Assembly: GCA_000181795.3 (NCBI GenBank) | Contig: CM012954.1 | Coordinates: forward strand, 12,394,503 to 12,458,502 | DNA length: 64,000 nucleotides | Direction of reading: 5' to 3' | Source: Trichinella spiralis | Lineage: Eukaryota; Nematoda; Enoplea; Trichinellida; Trichinellidae | Shown: piece after piece, positions 36,117-48,066 of the stretch | Layout: every line of letters starts with the position of its first letter | Numbering within the stretch: the first letter of the stretch is position 1 | Translations under genes and position numbers: made by a program | The notes under the pieces: model-generated | Seen by the model: only the letters and a program-made list of their open reading frames with translations | What the model was told of the DNA's origin: nothing | Databases searched by the model: none

Positions 36117-37804
36117 TTCTTTTATTTCTAGTTAATCCAAGTTGGATTACATTTCTAGAAAATTCACTGAATAGCTGAAAAGATCATTATTATCTTTTCA
36201 AAAAAAGTAGTTCATCACATTTTCAAAATTAACTTTTTTTAAAACATTTTCCACCTCTTATTTTTGCAGTAAGCTTTTTTTGCCTTCTTCCAAGAGGTTA
36301 TAAAGATTAGATTAACTTTGCGATCAATATTGGTTATTCAGAAATGTCGAGAAATCAAATGTGAGTGCAAAATAGCTATGCGGGGTGCATGAAAATTAGA
36401 AAAATTGTGAAAGGTAATTTTATGTGAAAGGCATTTTGTGACAAGCAATTAATTGCAAAATGAAAATATAAATATTGGAAAAACTTTGTATCTGTAAAAG
36501 TTTGACAATCTGCAGATGCTTACCCTGCTGTATAGACTGGGAATTTCAATACGTGACATACGTTCAATTGTGGGTTTTTATTTCAATTGCAAAAGGTAGT
36601 TTTATGGATGTTAAAAAATTAATGAAAATGACGACAATTTTCTTAATGTCCAGCTTTTGAACAGTGTTATTAAAATGTTGAATGCTTTTCTGTTTGGCAG
36701 TGTATCGTCCACTGCTCTGATTGAAGTAGCAATTTAAAAGTTGATGTGCACGTTCGAAATTTAAAACATCCATTCTCAGAAGAACGATAACGTAGCAACT
36801 CTTTGGTAATAAAACGTAACCACAATTTGACAAAAGCAATTTTTACATTTCCATATTTTTCAGCAAAAATTTGGAAATTCAAATGTTGCAATATGGATAA
36901 AACATATAGAACTTGTTGTTGTAACTGTAATTTAAATTTGCAAATTTGTTTATCTTTCATTTGATTCACATTTATGATGTAATATTTGCTATTATTTATA
37001 AATCTTGTAAATTATATTTTGAATACAGTATAATTCATTAATTTTCAATGCTGCGAAAATTTACCATCAATGCGATTCATCAGAGCTGCAGCTGCAAAAT
37101 AAAAAGGACGAAATCGTGGCAATTTTATTCATTGTTATTTACTTTTTGCAACATTTTCTGCTGTAATTGATTCTATGCATTTAATTATATCTCGACTGTG
37201 GAAAGTAATGACAATGTAAAATTAACCAGATGTTCATTCTCACCTGTAAAGCAATGCTTTAATATTAACATATCAGAATACTGTGAGAATAATCACAGTC
37301 AATTATCATTATACATATATGTATGATTTGTTCCTCGATTACTTGAGTAATTCAATTTACTAATGATTTACTGTGAATCTGTTAACTGTACAATTAATTA
37401 TTAGCAAGTTGTCATTCATCTAAAATTATATTCTAGTTACAGTATATGTGCATTTAGCAATAAGCGATGTGTTTAATAAAAAAATTAAAAATCATTAAAA
37501 ATTTTTTAAAATGCGGTTGCTTTATCCTATATGTGCTGGTTATTTAATTTCTTTAAATAATTCAATTCGTGTAAAATCTTTAACCCATTTTGTAGCACCA
37601 CAAGTAACTAAAGTAATATTTGAAAGCGTTTGTGTTGACTGTTATATATGCTATTAAATTACATTTTATAATTAAATTTAAAATATTCATCTTTATGTAG
37701 CGATTTATGAAATTTTAAAAAGATTCATTTTAAAACTGAAGATTCGAACTTGAACGTTTTTTGGTACAGGAAGGATACGGTATTTGATTTGTTTTGCTTA
37801 TGAA
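35556..37804. other. Intergenic
   Basis: No supported gene. It contains the promoter side of the Cys-rich gene (-) and of selenoprotein T (+), ATATAC repeats at about 36056-36080 and the GT microsatellite listed separately. Confidence 0.5.
36082..36113. repeat. (GT)16 microsatellite
   Basis: A perfect TG/GT run flanked on the left by alternating ATATAC. Confidence 0.95.
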
Positions 37805-38682
37805 ATGTCAGGTGTAGTGTTTTGCGTTTTGTCCATATTTGCGGTTTTATCTCTTAGAGATCTGAGATACTCTGACGCTAATTTGAAACAAGAAAATATG
37901 CATCCTGATGAAGATGAACCAAAACGTGCACCTGGGAAAATGGCCCCACAAACCATTACATTTCTTTACTGGTATACTTATATTATCTTAATTGTATTTC
38001 TCTTTATTTGTGATATTGATAGTTAGAAATGAAAATTTAATTAAAATCACGTTTTAGTTCAGAATGATTTAAACTGAAGTGTAACTTCAATTACAAGCTG
38101 ATCCTGTTTTTCTTATCTTCCAGTATTGAAAAAATTTGCTTTTAGTTCTTCCTGAGGGTATAAGCAAGCCTTTGAAGACTACGCTAGGTTAATTCAATCA
38201 CAGTTTCCTGGTGTTGTTGTCAAAGGTGAAACTTATCCACCACCACCTTACAAGGCAACAGTTGCGGAAGTGATTCGTGCGTTAAAGATAGTTTTGATTT
38301 TGTGCATATTATTTGAAGTCGATTTGGCGTTTTTGTTGAACATTTCGATCCCACCTATTTACGTTTGGGCGATGCAGAATAAGGTACTTCTTATTAAAGA
38401 AGGGGAAAAAGTTAATATTTAAAATTGTAGGTATCTGCGTGTTTGATGTTGTTTTTCATGAGTACGGCAATCGAAAATTATTTGCTATCAACGGGAGCAT
38501 TTGAAATTTTTATGAATGGTCAGTAAAACAGGTTTTATGTGAATAGACATTGATATTTGATTTTTTCCATTTTTGCAGATATACCTTTGTGGTCAAAATT
38601 GGATGTTGGCCGAATTCCACAGATAACCGAACTGTTTGGTATCATTAATGCGCATTTGAATCTCTCCTATACATTGTCTTGA
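37805..38682 (+). CDS. SELENOT: Selenoprotein T, TGA read as selenocysteine
   Basis: Exons 37805-37971, 38146-38383, 38431-38518, 38579-38682; 597 nt, 198 codons including an in-frame TGA at 38153-38155. It starts with a signal peptide (MSGVVFCVLSIFAVL). The exon 1-2 join creates Cys56, then Ser-Ser, then the TGA as residue 59, followed by GYKQAF. This is the CxxU redox motif of SelT, a thioredoxin-like ER membrane oxidoreductase. Downstream blocks match the family: PPPPYK, IPPIYVWAMQNK, FFMSTAIENYLLSTGAFEI and IPLWSKLDVGRIP. Only this splice keeps the frame; the earlier acceptor at 38121 gives an immediate stop. A SECIS-like hairpin follows the stop. Automatic annotation would truncate or split the gene at the TGA. 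Length agrees with the usual ~195 residues. Confidence 0.95.
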
Positions 38683-38696
38683 ACGTTGAATGGAAA

Positions 38697-38761
38697 TTCG
38701 TCTTGTGACAGTTTTCGCATAAACCTACAGTAGAGGTGGCGAACACTCGATGGTGACGCGA
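38697..38761 (+). promoter_or_regulatory. SECIS-like element in the SelT 3' UTR
   Basis: The 5' quartet side is GTGAC with TGA at 38706-38708. A helix follows, pairing 38710-38718 with 38739-38747 (eight pairs, one mismatch). Unpaired AA lies at 38721-38722, 12 nt after the TGA. A mini-stem pairs 38723-38726 with 38734-38737. The 3' GA is at 38749-38750. A short lower helix (CGTC with GACG) closes below. Order and spacing match a form-2 eukaryotic SECIS. It lies 15 nt after the stop and before the AATAAA at 38826. Confidence 0.8.
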
Positions 38762-38825
38762 TATTCTGTTCTTAATTTACTTGTTTATTATATGTTTTGA
38801 TTCTGTTGAAACTTGTAAAAATGCG

Positions 38826-38831
38826 AATAAA
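38826..38831 (+). promoter_or_regulatory. AATAAA poly(A) signal of SelT
   Basis: The hexamer follows the SECIS-like element by 65 nt. Cleavage just after it would end SelT transcripts short of the PHF5A stop codon. Confidence 0.6.
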
Positions 38832-38906
38832 AATTTAATTTGCATAACGCAATATTTCAAAACAATAATTGGTGTCAAACTGACGTACAATGTACAACGA
38901 GTTATT

Positions 38907-38949
38907 GCGGAAACTGACGACAGATGTACAATAATATCGTCAGTTCCGC
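38907..38949. other. Strong hairpin in the convergent SelT/PHF5A 3' ends
   Basis: GCGGAAACTGACGA (38907-38920) pairs with TCGTCAGTTCCGC (38937-38949): 13 pairs with one bulged A and a 16-nt loop. It sits directly after the PHF5A stop on the minus strand. Confidence 0.7.
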
Positions 38950-38955
38950 GAAGTG

Positions 38956-39393
38956 TCACCTTTTTTTAAAGCCATATTTTTTCCGTTCGTAGAACAAGTC
39001 AGTTTTTGCACTTCCCAGATTTACAATTTTTGGACATCCATCTCGCTGTAAAAAAGAAAAAGCAATAACAAATGTTTTTCAGAAAAGCAGAAAACGAAGC
39101 CTACATCTTTTTCTGTTTGGATACACTCTTTGCAGTAATAAGCGTCGCTTATTCCCGGACCTCCGCAAATTACACATCGACCTTGATACGATCCGTAATT
39201 ACATTCGTCGCAGATACGTACAAGCGAACAAGGTCGAACGTATGAGTCACATACGACGCACTTACCATCGCCTAAAATAAATGCGATAAAAAAAGAACAG
39301 CCAGAGGTAACGCTTACATTTTTCACAAAGTCTTCCAATAGCCACTCCCGGTTGCTTTCTGCAAAATATTAGATCTGGATGATGCTTAGCCAT
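38956..39393 (-). CDS. PHF5A: PHF5A, SF3b subunit
   Basis: Exons 39393-39318, 39271-39105, 39045-38956; 333 nt, 110 residues, exactly the family length. It opens [14 protein letters not shown] and ends YGFKKR. The Cys pairs that bind the three zinc ions are all visible (LCEKCDGKC, CVVC, ICDEC, CVICGG, YYCKEC). PHF5A (yeast Rds3) sits in the SF3b complex of the U2 snRNP and contacts the branch-site adenosine. An AATAAA on the minus strand (38789-38784) places its 3' end inside the SelT 3' UTR, so the two convergent mRNAs overlap antisense. The first codon is an ATG with the highly conserved start context. Confidence 0.98.
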
Positions 39394-40398
39394 TGCAAAT
39401 TGAAAATACTCAACACGCACTTATTAAAGTTGCTTCTCCTTCGAACAGTAAGACTACAGTAATACTTTAGTACATGCAATTCTATAAAAATGTCAGTTTA
39501 GAAATTATCAAAAATTTAATTCTGAATATGGAATTACAATTTATTTTTTAAGATTATCATTTACATTTAATTTATGCAATAAATTAATTCACATCCAACA
39601 ATTTTTTGATGTCATACTGTAATATAATGGTAACTGCTTCAAAAGTAAAATATAATAATAAATGACTAAATAAATTAAAAAAAATATTCATTAAATTGTT
39701 TTTATTTTTAAGTTAGTTCTACTTTAACGAAACCACAAATTTAAATTTCTTTCACTAATTACCGTATGCCTATGCTAAAGTAGTTTCTCATTTGTATATT
39801 CTAAATTCGTTGTAATATTTTTTAACATAAAACGTAAACAAAAGTAAAAGTTTAATCAAGTTATGAACCATATAACGTCAGCGTATGTAAATGAAGAAAA
39901 TTATTGTGCGTTGTTAAATTGTAGGAACAAACGCATTAGAAACTTTAAAAAGTAAACGTTACTAATGGCTTTTTTATTTAAAAATAGATCAATTTTTGCG
40001 GTTTCTAAATTTTATAATGACTCTCAGATTTGTTAAAAGCAAAATATTTTGGTGTTTTACCAAAAATATTCTTGATTTTCATTTTGAGATTGCTGTCATC
40101 TCAAAACAACATGCTTACTTTATTTCAATTTTTGAGTGTAGTCTGAATTTAATAATCTCTTCGATGGTGCTATGTTCTTATTGCTGCTTTAGAGCATGAG
40201 CAGTTTTTTCAAAGCAAAAATCTTTATTTTATTGTATATTTCAATATATTTATAGGCATATGTTCATTGAAATGGTACGATGTTATATTTTACATGAGTG
40301 TTTTTTTCAGAGATTAAAATGCTTTAAAAGAATCTGTCAGTGGTTGTATAAAATTTAAAGTGCCTTATTGTTGTGAAGCTGTGGAAAGGGATTGACAG
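39394..40398. other. Divergent promoter region, PHF5A (-) and DEPDC5 (+)
   Basis: About 1 kb of AT-rich sequence with no supported gene, lying between two start codons that point away from each other. Confidence 0.5.
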
Positions 40399-43300
40399 AT
40401 GGAAAAGGAAAAAGATTTGAGCTTCAAAAATTGGATTGTGATTATGAAAGATGATGATCGACAGGTAGAGTGATGATTTTTGTGATTTTTCATTGTAAAT
40501 TGTCTTTTATTGCGCATAATTTGTTACGCTGACGTAATAGAGTACATTTTCAATATGTTTTTTCTATAAAATTAATAATAAGTTTTAAAGTGAAGTTTTT
40601 TCGCGGCAATTGTTAATTGTTGAGGAAAGAGCGGAATTTCGTTCAAAATTGTCTTATTAACCGTTGTCATAGAATATGGCATTTGTAATTTATTGGTGTG
40701 CTGCTGATAAAATTTTAGTTTTTATCGTTGAATATTATTATTTAAATTAAGAGAAGTTGGTCCGTTTGAACTTTTCAAATATTAACCGAAAAAACGTTTA
40801 AATTGTTTTAAGGATAATGCGAAAATTGGTAAAATATTCAAATTGTGTTATCATAAAAGAGATCCAAAACTTCCGGACATGGAGTTTTGGTATAGCAATA
40901 AAGATTTTCCAGAATTGAAGGATGGTGATGTGGTTGAAATTTACCACAATGATGCACCATCGAATCGGCTTTTGGTTCTAGCTCGGGGTGGTTGTATGGA
41001 ATTTCTTTGCAAAACTGGAAATACAGTAAGCGTGGACGAAAATTTGGCCAGCATATTTCATCTGAGAAATTATGGCGACGTTGTTGTTCGGAAGGTGAAC
41101 ATCAATTCGGTTGTTTTGGATGTGTTGGAATTGTCTGTCAAAGAGCAGTACATAAGCAATTCAGATTATTATCGTCTGCGCCAAGTGATAGTCAACACGT
41201 GCGTCTATATGAACAAGAAAATCGAACACTGGGGTATGCGAGTTTATGTGCAAGAGATGTTCCGTTTCGGCGAACGAGTCAACGCCGGGTATGTCAGCGA
41301 AAATACAAAAATCGTATTACGTTCCAGCAGTGCTGTTGTATACATAATGATCCAAATGAGCCGAGAGATGTGGGAATTTGACAATGAAGGCGATTTGCAC
41401 GCGGAAAAATGTTTGGAAGGCTTTTTGCCCGATTTGTTTCGAAAATGGGATGAGCGAAATTGTACCCATTTTGTTAGCATTGTATTATTTTCGCGTTGTT
41501 TTTACAATACTGAACAACTGAAGAATTTGCCTTCCGAGGTTTATGAAGAGATGATGCAAAATATTAATGGTGAATATTATCGAGATTTTTATCATTTGAT
41601 CATACAAAATGAGCAGTTTGACGACTGGCGATGGGTTTTGGAAAAGGTTAGAATCGGCTTTGCTCAGTTTACTTCGAAAATTAACCAATCAAATGAGTTG
41701 AAACTGAAACTGCAAGGTAGCAATACAACTTCGTCCACGGGTAACATTCTCGAATCGTTGAACATCCCTCTGAATTATTTTACAAAGTTTTACAAAAATC
41801 GCAGTTTCGAACGAACCGGCCAATTGATTATGGTAATTACTCCTGGTTCTGGAGTTTTTCAAGTCGACAATGATCTAGTGCAGCTCACCAGGCAGCGTTG
41901 CCTTGATTACGGTACGGCTGTTGATTTGGTTTGCCTTGGCGAGCAGCCTTATCACGTTGTGCCTTTGTTTGCGCTCAACGCTGACAAGAATTATGAAATG
42001 AACCTGGTATTGAATAGCAAAACGCCCAAAGAATTGTACATCGCTCCATTTTGGATGAACGTCAGTTATTATAAGCCGGCCAAACATGCTCTGTCGGTTT
42101 GCGCTTATAAATCACGATTGCAACTGCGCGATGTTCCTGCGACGTCGAATATACGACTTCAGCCGCCTTCGTTTGTCATCCACGCTTCCAGACGTCGACA
42201 AAGAGGTCCGTTTGATTTGTACGACGCAGACAGGTTGCTGCATAAACCTCTCGATGATGAGAAGGAAGACGAAGAGTTGGACCACGAATATTCTCAAATA
42301 CTGATTGTTGTGGATCCTGTCAGCGGATTGAGGACCAGAACTCACGTACCTCGAAGTCACGTGCCGATGAGCGGCCGGCTCAGATGGGACTCCAATGTAG
42401 CTCTGAGTCGAAGAATCCATGCTTCCAGAGCTGAGAATGAAGTTGAGGTGAAAGACGATGCGATTGGGCTGAATCCTTTTCTGCCGTCTAGATTTTCAAT
42501 TCCTATTTCGGCCGATCGAAGACGTTGGATACACGTGTTTCCAGTCGATTCATTTGGATGCTATAAACAGCCGCATCATTTTATACGTGGAAAATCGGTC
42601 ATCTATTATGGTCGTCATTTGGAGTTCACTCCAGAAGAAGTTGTCGACCATCATGCCGAAATAGTTATTTCCAATGGACTGAACAAGGACGCCGATTCCC
42701 ACATCGGTCCTGGACTTGGTAAAAAGTACGTATGGGCTTGGGGTGCAACCGGCGAACAAAGATGGATACCAGAATTGGAAATTGGAGTCGATTGGAAATC
42801 GCTCACTGTTCCAGCATGTTTGCCAATAACGACTGATTTTTTTCCAGATGCTGAAATGTTAAATGCCAATTACGTCACCAATGAAAGTACAATTCAAATT
42901 CACATTGGCATAGAGAGACGTTGGGAAAGTGCCATGTACAGTGATGGACGTTTGGCTTTGTTCGATGAATTCGTTGCTCAGCGATTATTGCTTGGCTTTC
43001 AAATGGTCAAAATTGACAAACCTACTTTCAGAAGAAGTCTGGCATCGATTTTGCCCAGTCTTTTCAAAGATCCACCAGAGAAACAGTGCTTACTGGGACT
43101 GGGTGTTCTGTACCACCTTATCGTTTTGCGAGAAAGTCAGCTCAGTTCTATCACGTTGAAGCCGAAATTTTATCCTCCTCTCTATGGGAAGGTCGAATAC
43201 ACTTACGAGCTTTTGGTATGTGAAAAAATTTTGTTTTTGTTTTTTTTTCTAATATTCAACAGTTTGTAATTTCCTTAGACTCCGGATGTGGAAGGGTATA

Positions 43301-44670
43301 AAACAAATGGGACAGTATTTTCTTGCAGTCGCATTGCAACCATCAACTGGCCGGGCAGGGATCACGTGGCAACGTTGTGCGGTTGCGGAGACGAATATGA
43401 ACTGCTCAACACTGTGGAATGCTTGGAAGGTCGATTCATGGTTGTACCTTTCGACCAACCGGTCATCGAAACAATAATGAACAGCAATTCACCGCCGTAT
43501 GATTTGTTCAAATGGTCGGAACGTCGTAGCGTGGAATGGAATATGGCGATGTGCTCGTTGTTCGTACGGTTTTTGGAAATGATCAACCGTTTGCGAAGAC
43601 CTGGCAACAGTATTCACGAGGAAGTGAAATTGGCCAAGCGAATTGAAGCGAACCAATTCGAACAGATAGCTAAAGTGGCGTCGGCTCAGATTTCGATCGA
43701 ATCCAGCCAATCACCGTTGCCTGTGAGGACAGTGGTCAGTGCGACGTTGGTTCATTGGATGATGCGCAACGTGAAGAACGTGACCAGTCTGTCCGACGCG
43801 GTCGATCTGTGCCGGCTGCTGGTCGGCCGGAAATTGTTGCTCGGAATACGCGGCAAGTGCAGGACCCAGTTCTATTATGGCTTCTATTTGTACTATTTCG
43901 ACGATAGCAATACCAAGTGGCACGCCAATGCGGTCGATCCTCGTTGGCTGATCGAGACGAGATTTTCATATTCGGCAGTGAAATTTTTGGACCACGAGGC
44001 GGACGAAGTGAACGATTCGCAGTTGAACAATTTCTGTTTGGATGTGGACCCGAATCACCGTAGCAGTCGCCCAGAATGGTGCGACATGCTGGTCAGTCCT
44101 GTGTTTTGTCCACAGAAAGCGTTCGAAATTCACATGCGTTGGCTAACGGCCACTGGAAATATTGTCGGCGATTTGGTGCACACGTTGTGGCGTCGCAGTT
44201 TTCCGCTTGGGTTGAATATGGTTCCAGTACCCATTGAACCGTTTCTGTTGGGCGAAAGCCAGGGCGCGGATCCATTTCGAAATCCAATATTTGTCCCGTT
44301 CGACAAAGAGCTAATTGAACCGTTGAACGAACGCCTCTACCGCAAAGTGGCCAGTCAAATTTTGGGTCGTTTCGGCTTTTTGCCGTTCCACTGCTACTCG
44401 GGGCAGTTGAATCGATGTTCGGCGAAACAATTTGTCCACTGCACCGGCGGTATGTTGGCAATGGTCAGCGTAACCAAGCCCACAGAGCGTGGTCTCACTT
44501 GGACATGGAACGCGATGGTCGGTCGACGTTATATCAATCATCCGATCACCGGCGACGCTTCTTTCCAAGATAAACTTTTGCACGACTTGCGTCGACTCTG
44601 TTTGGCTGAAAATGGCGACTCTCGACTGAAAAGTATCATTAATCTTTGTGAAAATCAGCAGCCTACTTGA
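40399..44670 (+). CDS. DEPDC5: DEPDC5/Iml1, GATOR1 complex subunit
   Basis: Three exons, 40399-40464, 40813-43215 and 43279-44670; 3861 nt, 1286 residues (human protein ~1600). The N-terminal part has the Iml1 signature: FELKDGDVVEIY-like start, VYVQEMFRFGERVN and THFVSIVLFSRCFY. A DEP domain lies near residues 975-1035 (LVHWMMRNV, then GFYLYYF). The C-terminal region has IHMRWLTATGNIVGDLVHTLWRR and GRFGFLP, as in the family. With Nprl2/Nprl3 it forms GATOR1, which turns off Rag GTPases and so TORC1 on the lysosome under amino-acid shortage. It is odd in having a single 2.4-kb exon and a second of 1.4 kb while neighbours are split into many exons. All three phases are 0. Confidence 0.96.
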
Positions 44671-44720
44671 ATAATCGGTTTGATTTAATATTTCGTTTTA
44701 ATTTACCGAAATGTCCATTA

Positions 44721-44779
<59 letters not shown>

Positions 44780-47333
44780 GAATTATTATTAGAATTATTC
44801 AGTATAATATATCCTAATTTTCACGTTTACTGTATATGTAATTGTTTTCTTTTGTCGTTCTTGCGACTGATGTTTTCAATTAGGTATATCGAATGTTGTT
44901 GTTGTTTTTGTTGTTGTTGTTGTTCCTTTCTTCTTCTTTTTAATCATTTTATGAACCATGTGGAAATTAATACTTTGAAGTGCTAGCAACATTTGCCATT
45001 TTTCGACAGTTATAATATCTGTCATCTTATATGTTATTCAGAACTGAAATCGTTTCGGCGACTGCCATCCAATGAATTTGAACATTTGTCTTTGTTCAGT
45101 TCATACTTTTAGATCGATTTATTCTCTTTGAAAATTCCACACTGAACTGTCAACATTTATTCAAATAATTCAACTTTGAAAATATTCCTGTTCAGTTTGC
45201 TCTAGCGTTGTTAAAATTGAAAATTATTCAACAATAAATTATATAGTCAAATAGCTTCATTATGTTTTGTATGGAAAAATTTTTTCCTGATTTTTCTTAA
45301 TTGTGAAGTAGCTTTGAACGTGTGAAGTAGAACGGTCCGTTTTTGTTTTGCTTCAGTGATGTCATAAATTTGCATAGACTGATAATGCGCTCTGTTGATC
45401 AGTAGGGTTTGCGATTGAACGTTGAATTCCTTTTTCTTTGATAAAAATTTTCTTCTCTTTCATCTTTTTCAATATTTACTTCATTTGTAGAAAAGTGGAA
45501 CTTTTTTCTAATTACGATTTTTATTAATTTTTAGCATTTATAATATTGCCAAATGTGAAGAAATGAACAAACGAAAAGAGCAAATGAAATCAAGCAAATC
45601 TACTACAATCAGCAAATAAAAAAAGAACAATGGTAAGATTGTTTTTTTCGTAGCGCGTAATAATGTAAATCAAAATTTTACTTCTTATTTGCAACGTAAC
45701 CGATATTTATTCTTCTTCAATTCCCCTGCATCGATTTTGTCTTATAAATTATTATTATTATTGTTATTATTGGCATTTATTATTGTAATTGAAAACGTTG
45801 GCATAAGTTTTCGTCTGAAATTTTTTCCCTTTTTCTTCCATCCGTAGATCATGGAAAGATGTTACAGTAATCTCTTCAATCGTACTAAATTCACTATTTT
45901 GCAAGTGAAATTCCAATAATTTTCATGCTCTAATGCACCTAGCTTTGATTATTATTTTTTTAAATAGTTTTAATTTATTTGTTTTTTTAACAATTTATTT
46001 TCAAAGGATATGATTTATTTCGAAACTTATCATTCTAATTACATTAAATTACTCCGTAGATTATAATATTGAATGAAGTATTAAAACACAATCGGGTGTT
46101 TTTTTTAATTTTTATTTGTATTTAAATTTGTATTTTTTATAACTATACGTCATAGAGAAATTTTGAAATGCAATAGATAGATAAATTTGTTTGTAGAATT
46201 TTTTTCCTATTTTTCCTTTCTGCAATGAATGAACGAAATTAGTCAATTAGTCAAAAACAATATATTTGCTTTCGTCAGTGTAAAATGACAGTTTTCAATA
46301 TTTAAATATGTAATATTAGTATTGAATACAATATTCCAATGACAGTGGTTAAAAAAGATTATTCATGGCGTATTTGCTTCACCTCTACGAGCTTCAGCAT
46401 ATCAGTTTGCGTATTTTTGGAGGTTACCTTGAAGAATGTTTGCTTAATCCCTTTGACTTGCATATTTAATCAAATGACATCAAATCATTCGTACTATGAT
46501 TATAGTTGCTTTGAAATGCAGAAAGTCCGCTTTTGTACTTTTATTATTCATCAGTGACAGACAAGCATTTAAGCAAAAGGAAAATTATTTCAATTTGTTG
46601 CTGTTCAATTGACTGCTCTTTCAAACGGTATTCTTATTCTTTGAAATTATAAATGAGGTATTTCAGCTTTTCCGAGTTAAATAAAATTATCAAAGCGAAA
46701 CTTTTCTATTTTTAACTTTAATATACAGCTTGAAACAGCTTCAAATATCTTTTCCAATAGCATCGTTTATATTGAATAATCACAGAAAGTTCACAATGAA
46801 AACTAATATGATTTACTTGTTCTTGTTTTCTCTGTATCCTACAGTATTATAAGTTTTATTACACGACCAAATGAAACGAGGCATTTTTCATTTATGACGA
46901 AATTAAACAAATATATATATATACTGGTTATTAATATTTGAATTTTTGTTTATTATTAAAATTCTTTTTTTATCTTTTCCCATATGCAGTTAGGAAGAAT
47001 GAGCAACTTGAAATAACCTAGGAGGAAAAAATAACAATAGCAGTTCCGTTCAGTAATTTATATTTGTATAAAAGCAAAAGACAACTTATACTTCGAGCGA
47101 AGCTTTATGTAAATTTTCATTTTACGAGATTACAAATATTGCAGAATAAGACAACAGTGAAAGCTTTCTTTTATTTTAGTTTAAGAGTTTTCAATTTCGA
47201 ATATGAATATTTATTTCTCTTTTAATTTAGATAAATACAATTGTTCAACCAATTGCTTTTTTTATTTTATTCATTTTTTAATAATAAAAATTAATATGAT
47301 TGCACTGATGCAAATTATTTTTATCTGTTAGTT
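44671..47333. other. Intergenic
   Basis: 2.7 kb without a supported gene. It holds the TTA microsatellite, a TTG/TTC-rich stretch near 44895-44940 and otherwise AT-rich sequence. Confidence 0.5.
44718..44780. repeat. (TTA)n microsatellite
   Basis: About 20 uninterrupted TTA/ATT units, 50 bp after the DEPDC5 stop. Confidence 0.95.
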
Positions 47334-48066
47334 ATGCAAAAGGTGGCGTTTGTAATGTTGTTGCTTGTCGTCGAATCTCTTCGCACGTTATCCAAGAACT
47401 CTCATCAAAAGGAGCGGAATGTAAACTTTCGCGACGTAGTTAAGAAAAAGGGAAAGTCAGATGATTTAAAACAATTGCCTAAAATACAGATGCGTCAACA
47501 GCCGCCACTTTTGGGCACCCTGCCCCAACCACCAGCAGCCATTAACGAATTTTCAGGCATTGACAAACAAATAATAAATTGCCAGGTTTGAGCGATTGTT
47601 GATTGGTTAAATTTTCTTCAGTATAGGTGTTTGCCCAGATGGGTCTCACGCACTGAAGCACTGCACCCAAACCGGATGTCCACAAGGTTACTATTGTTAC
47701 TATGATTTGTGCTGTCAACACACCAAGCCTGGCTCTTGTCCATGGCAAATTGCTGGAAATAATCCTGTCGCCGGTCCACCTTGTGATACAGATATTGATT
47801 GTGCTTACAATTTGAAATGTTGCACTATTAATCAAAGGTCGAGATGTACTTTCCCATACGGATACAGTGGCGGTACGGTTGGACAAGTACCACCACAGCC
47901 TGTACCGACTTCCTTTGCTCCAGCCATGCCAGTGTCAGTGGGAGTACCTGTGATGGCAGGCATGCCTTTTGACATGTACGGTGGTGGTGGTGGTGGCTTT
48001 CTCGATTATCCCGACATGTACGGAGGGTACGGTGGAGGTTTCGGATATGATGGTATGTACGGTTGA
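47334..48066 (+). CDS. Secreted Cys-rich protein with one WAP-type domain and Gly/Tyr tail
   Basis: A first frame at 47334-47589 begins with a signal peptide (MQKVAFVMLLLVVES) and a basic-to-Pro-rich segment ending NCQ at a GTTTGAG donor. The second exon, from about 47626 to the TGA at 48064-48066, encodes a lustrin-like Cys cluster (CPDG, GCPQGYYC, DLCC), then a WAP-type domain (KPGSCP, DIDC, KCC, SRC), then a Gly/Tyr/Met-rich tail. The simple join of these two pieces is out of phase by one base, so either a small intron or exon was missed, the start belongs elsewhere, or the sequence has an indel. It lies 1.6 kb upstream of the six-WAP gene on the same strand. The WAP domain has six Cys, like those of its neighbour. 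An AATAAA lies at 48095. Confidence 0.7.

Noticed and set aside
37735-37765. GATTCGAAC, like the T-arm of a minus-strand tRNA
   Set aside because: No A box, acceptor stem or anticodon arm can be built around it.
38907-38949. Hairpin considered as the SelT SECIS
   Set aside because: It lacks the TGA/GA quartet and apical AA at the right distance; the hairpin at 38697-38761 fits.
44711-44986. Leu-rich frame
   Set aside because: It is a translation of the TTA microsatellite.
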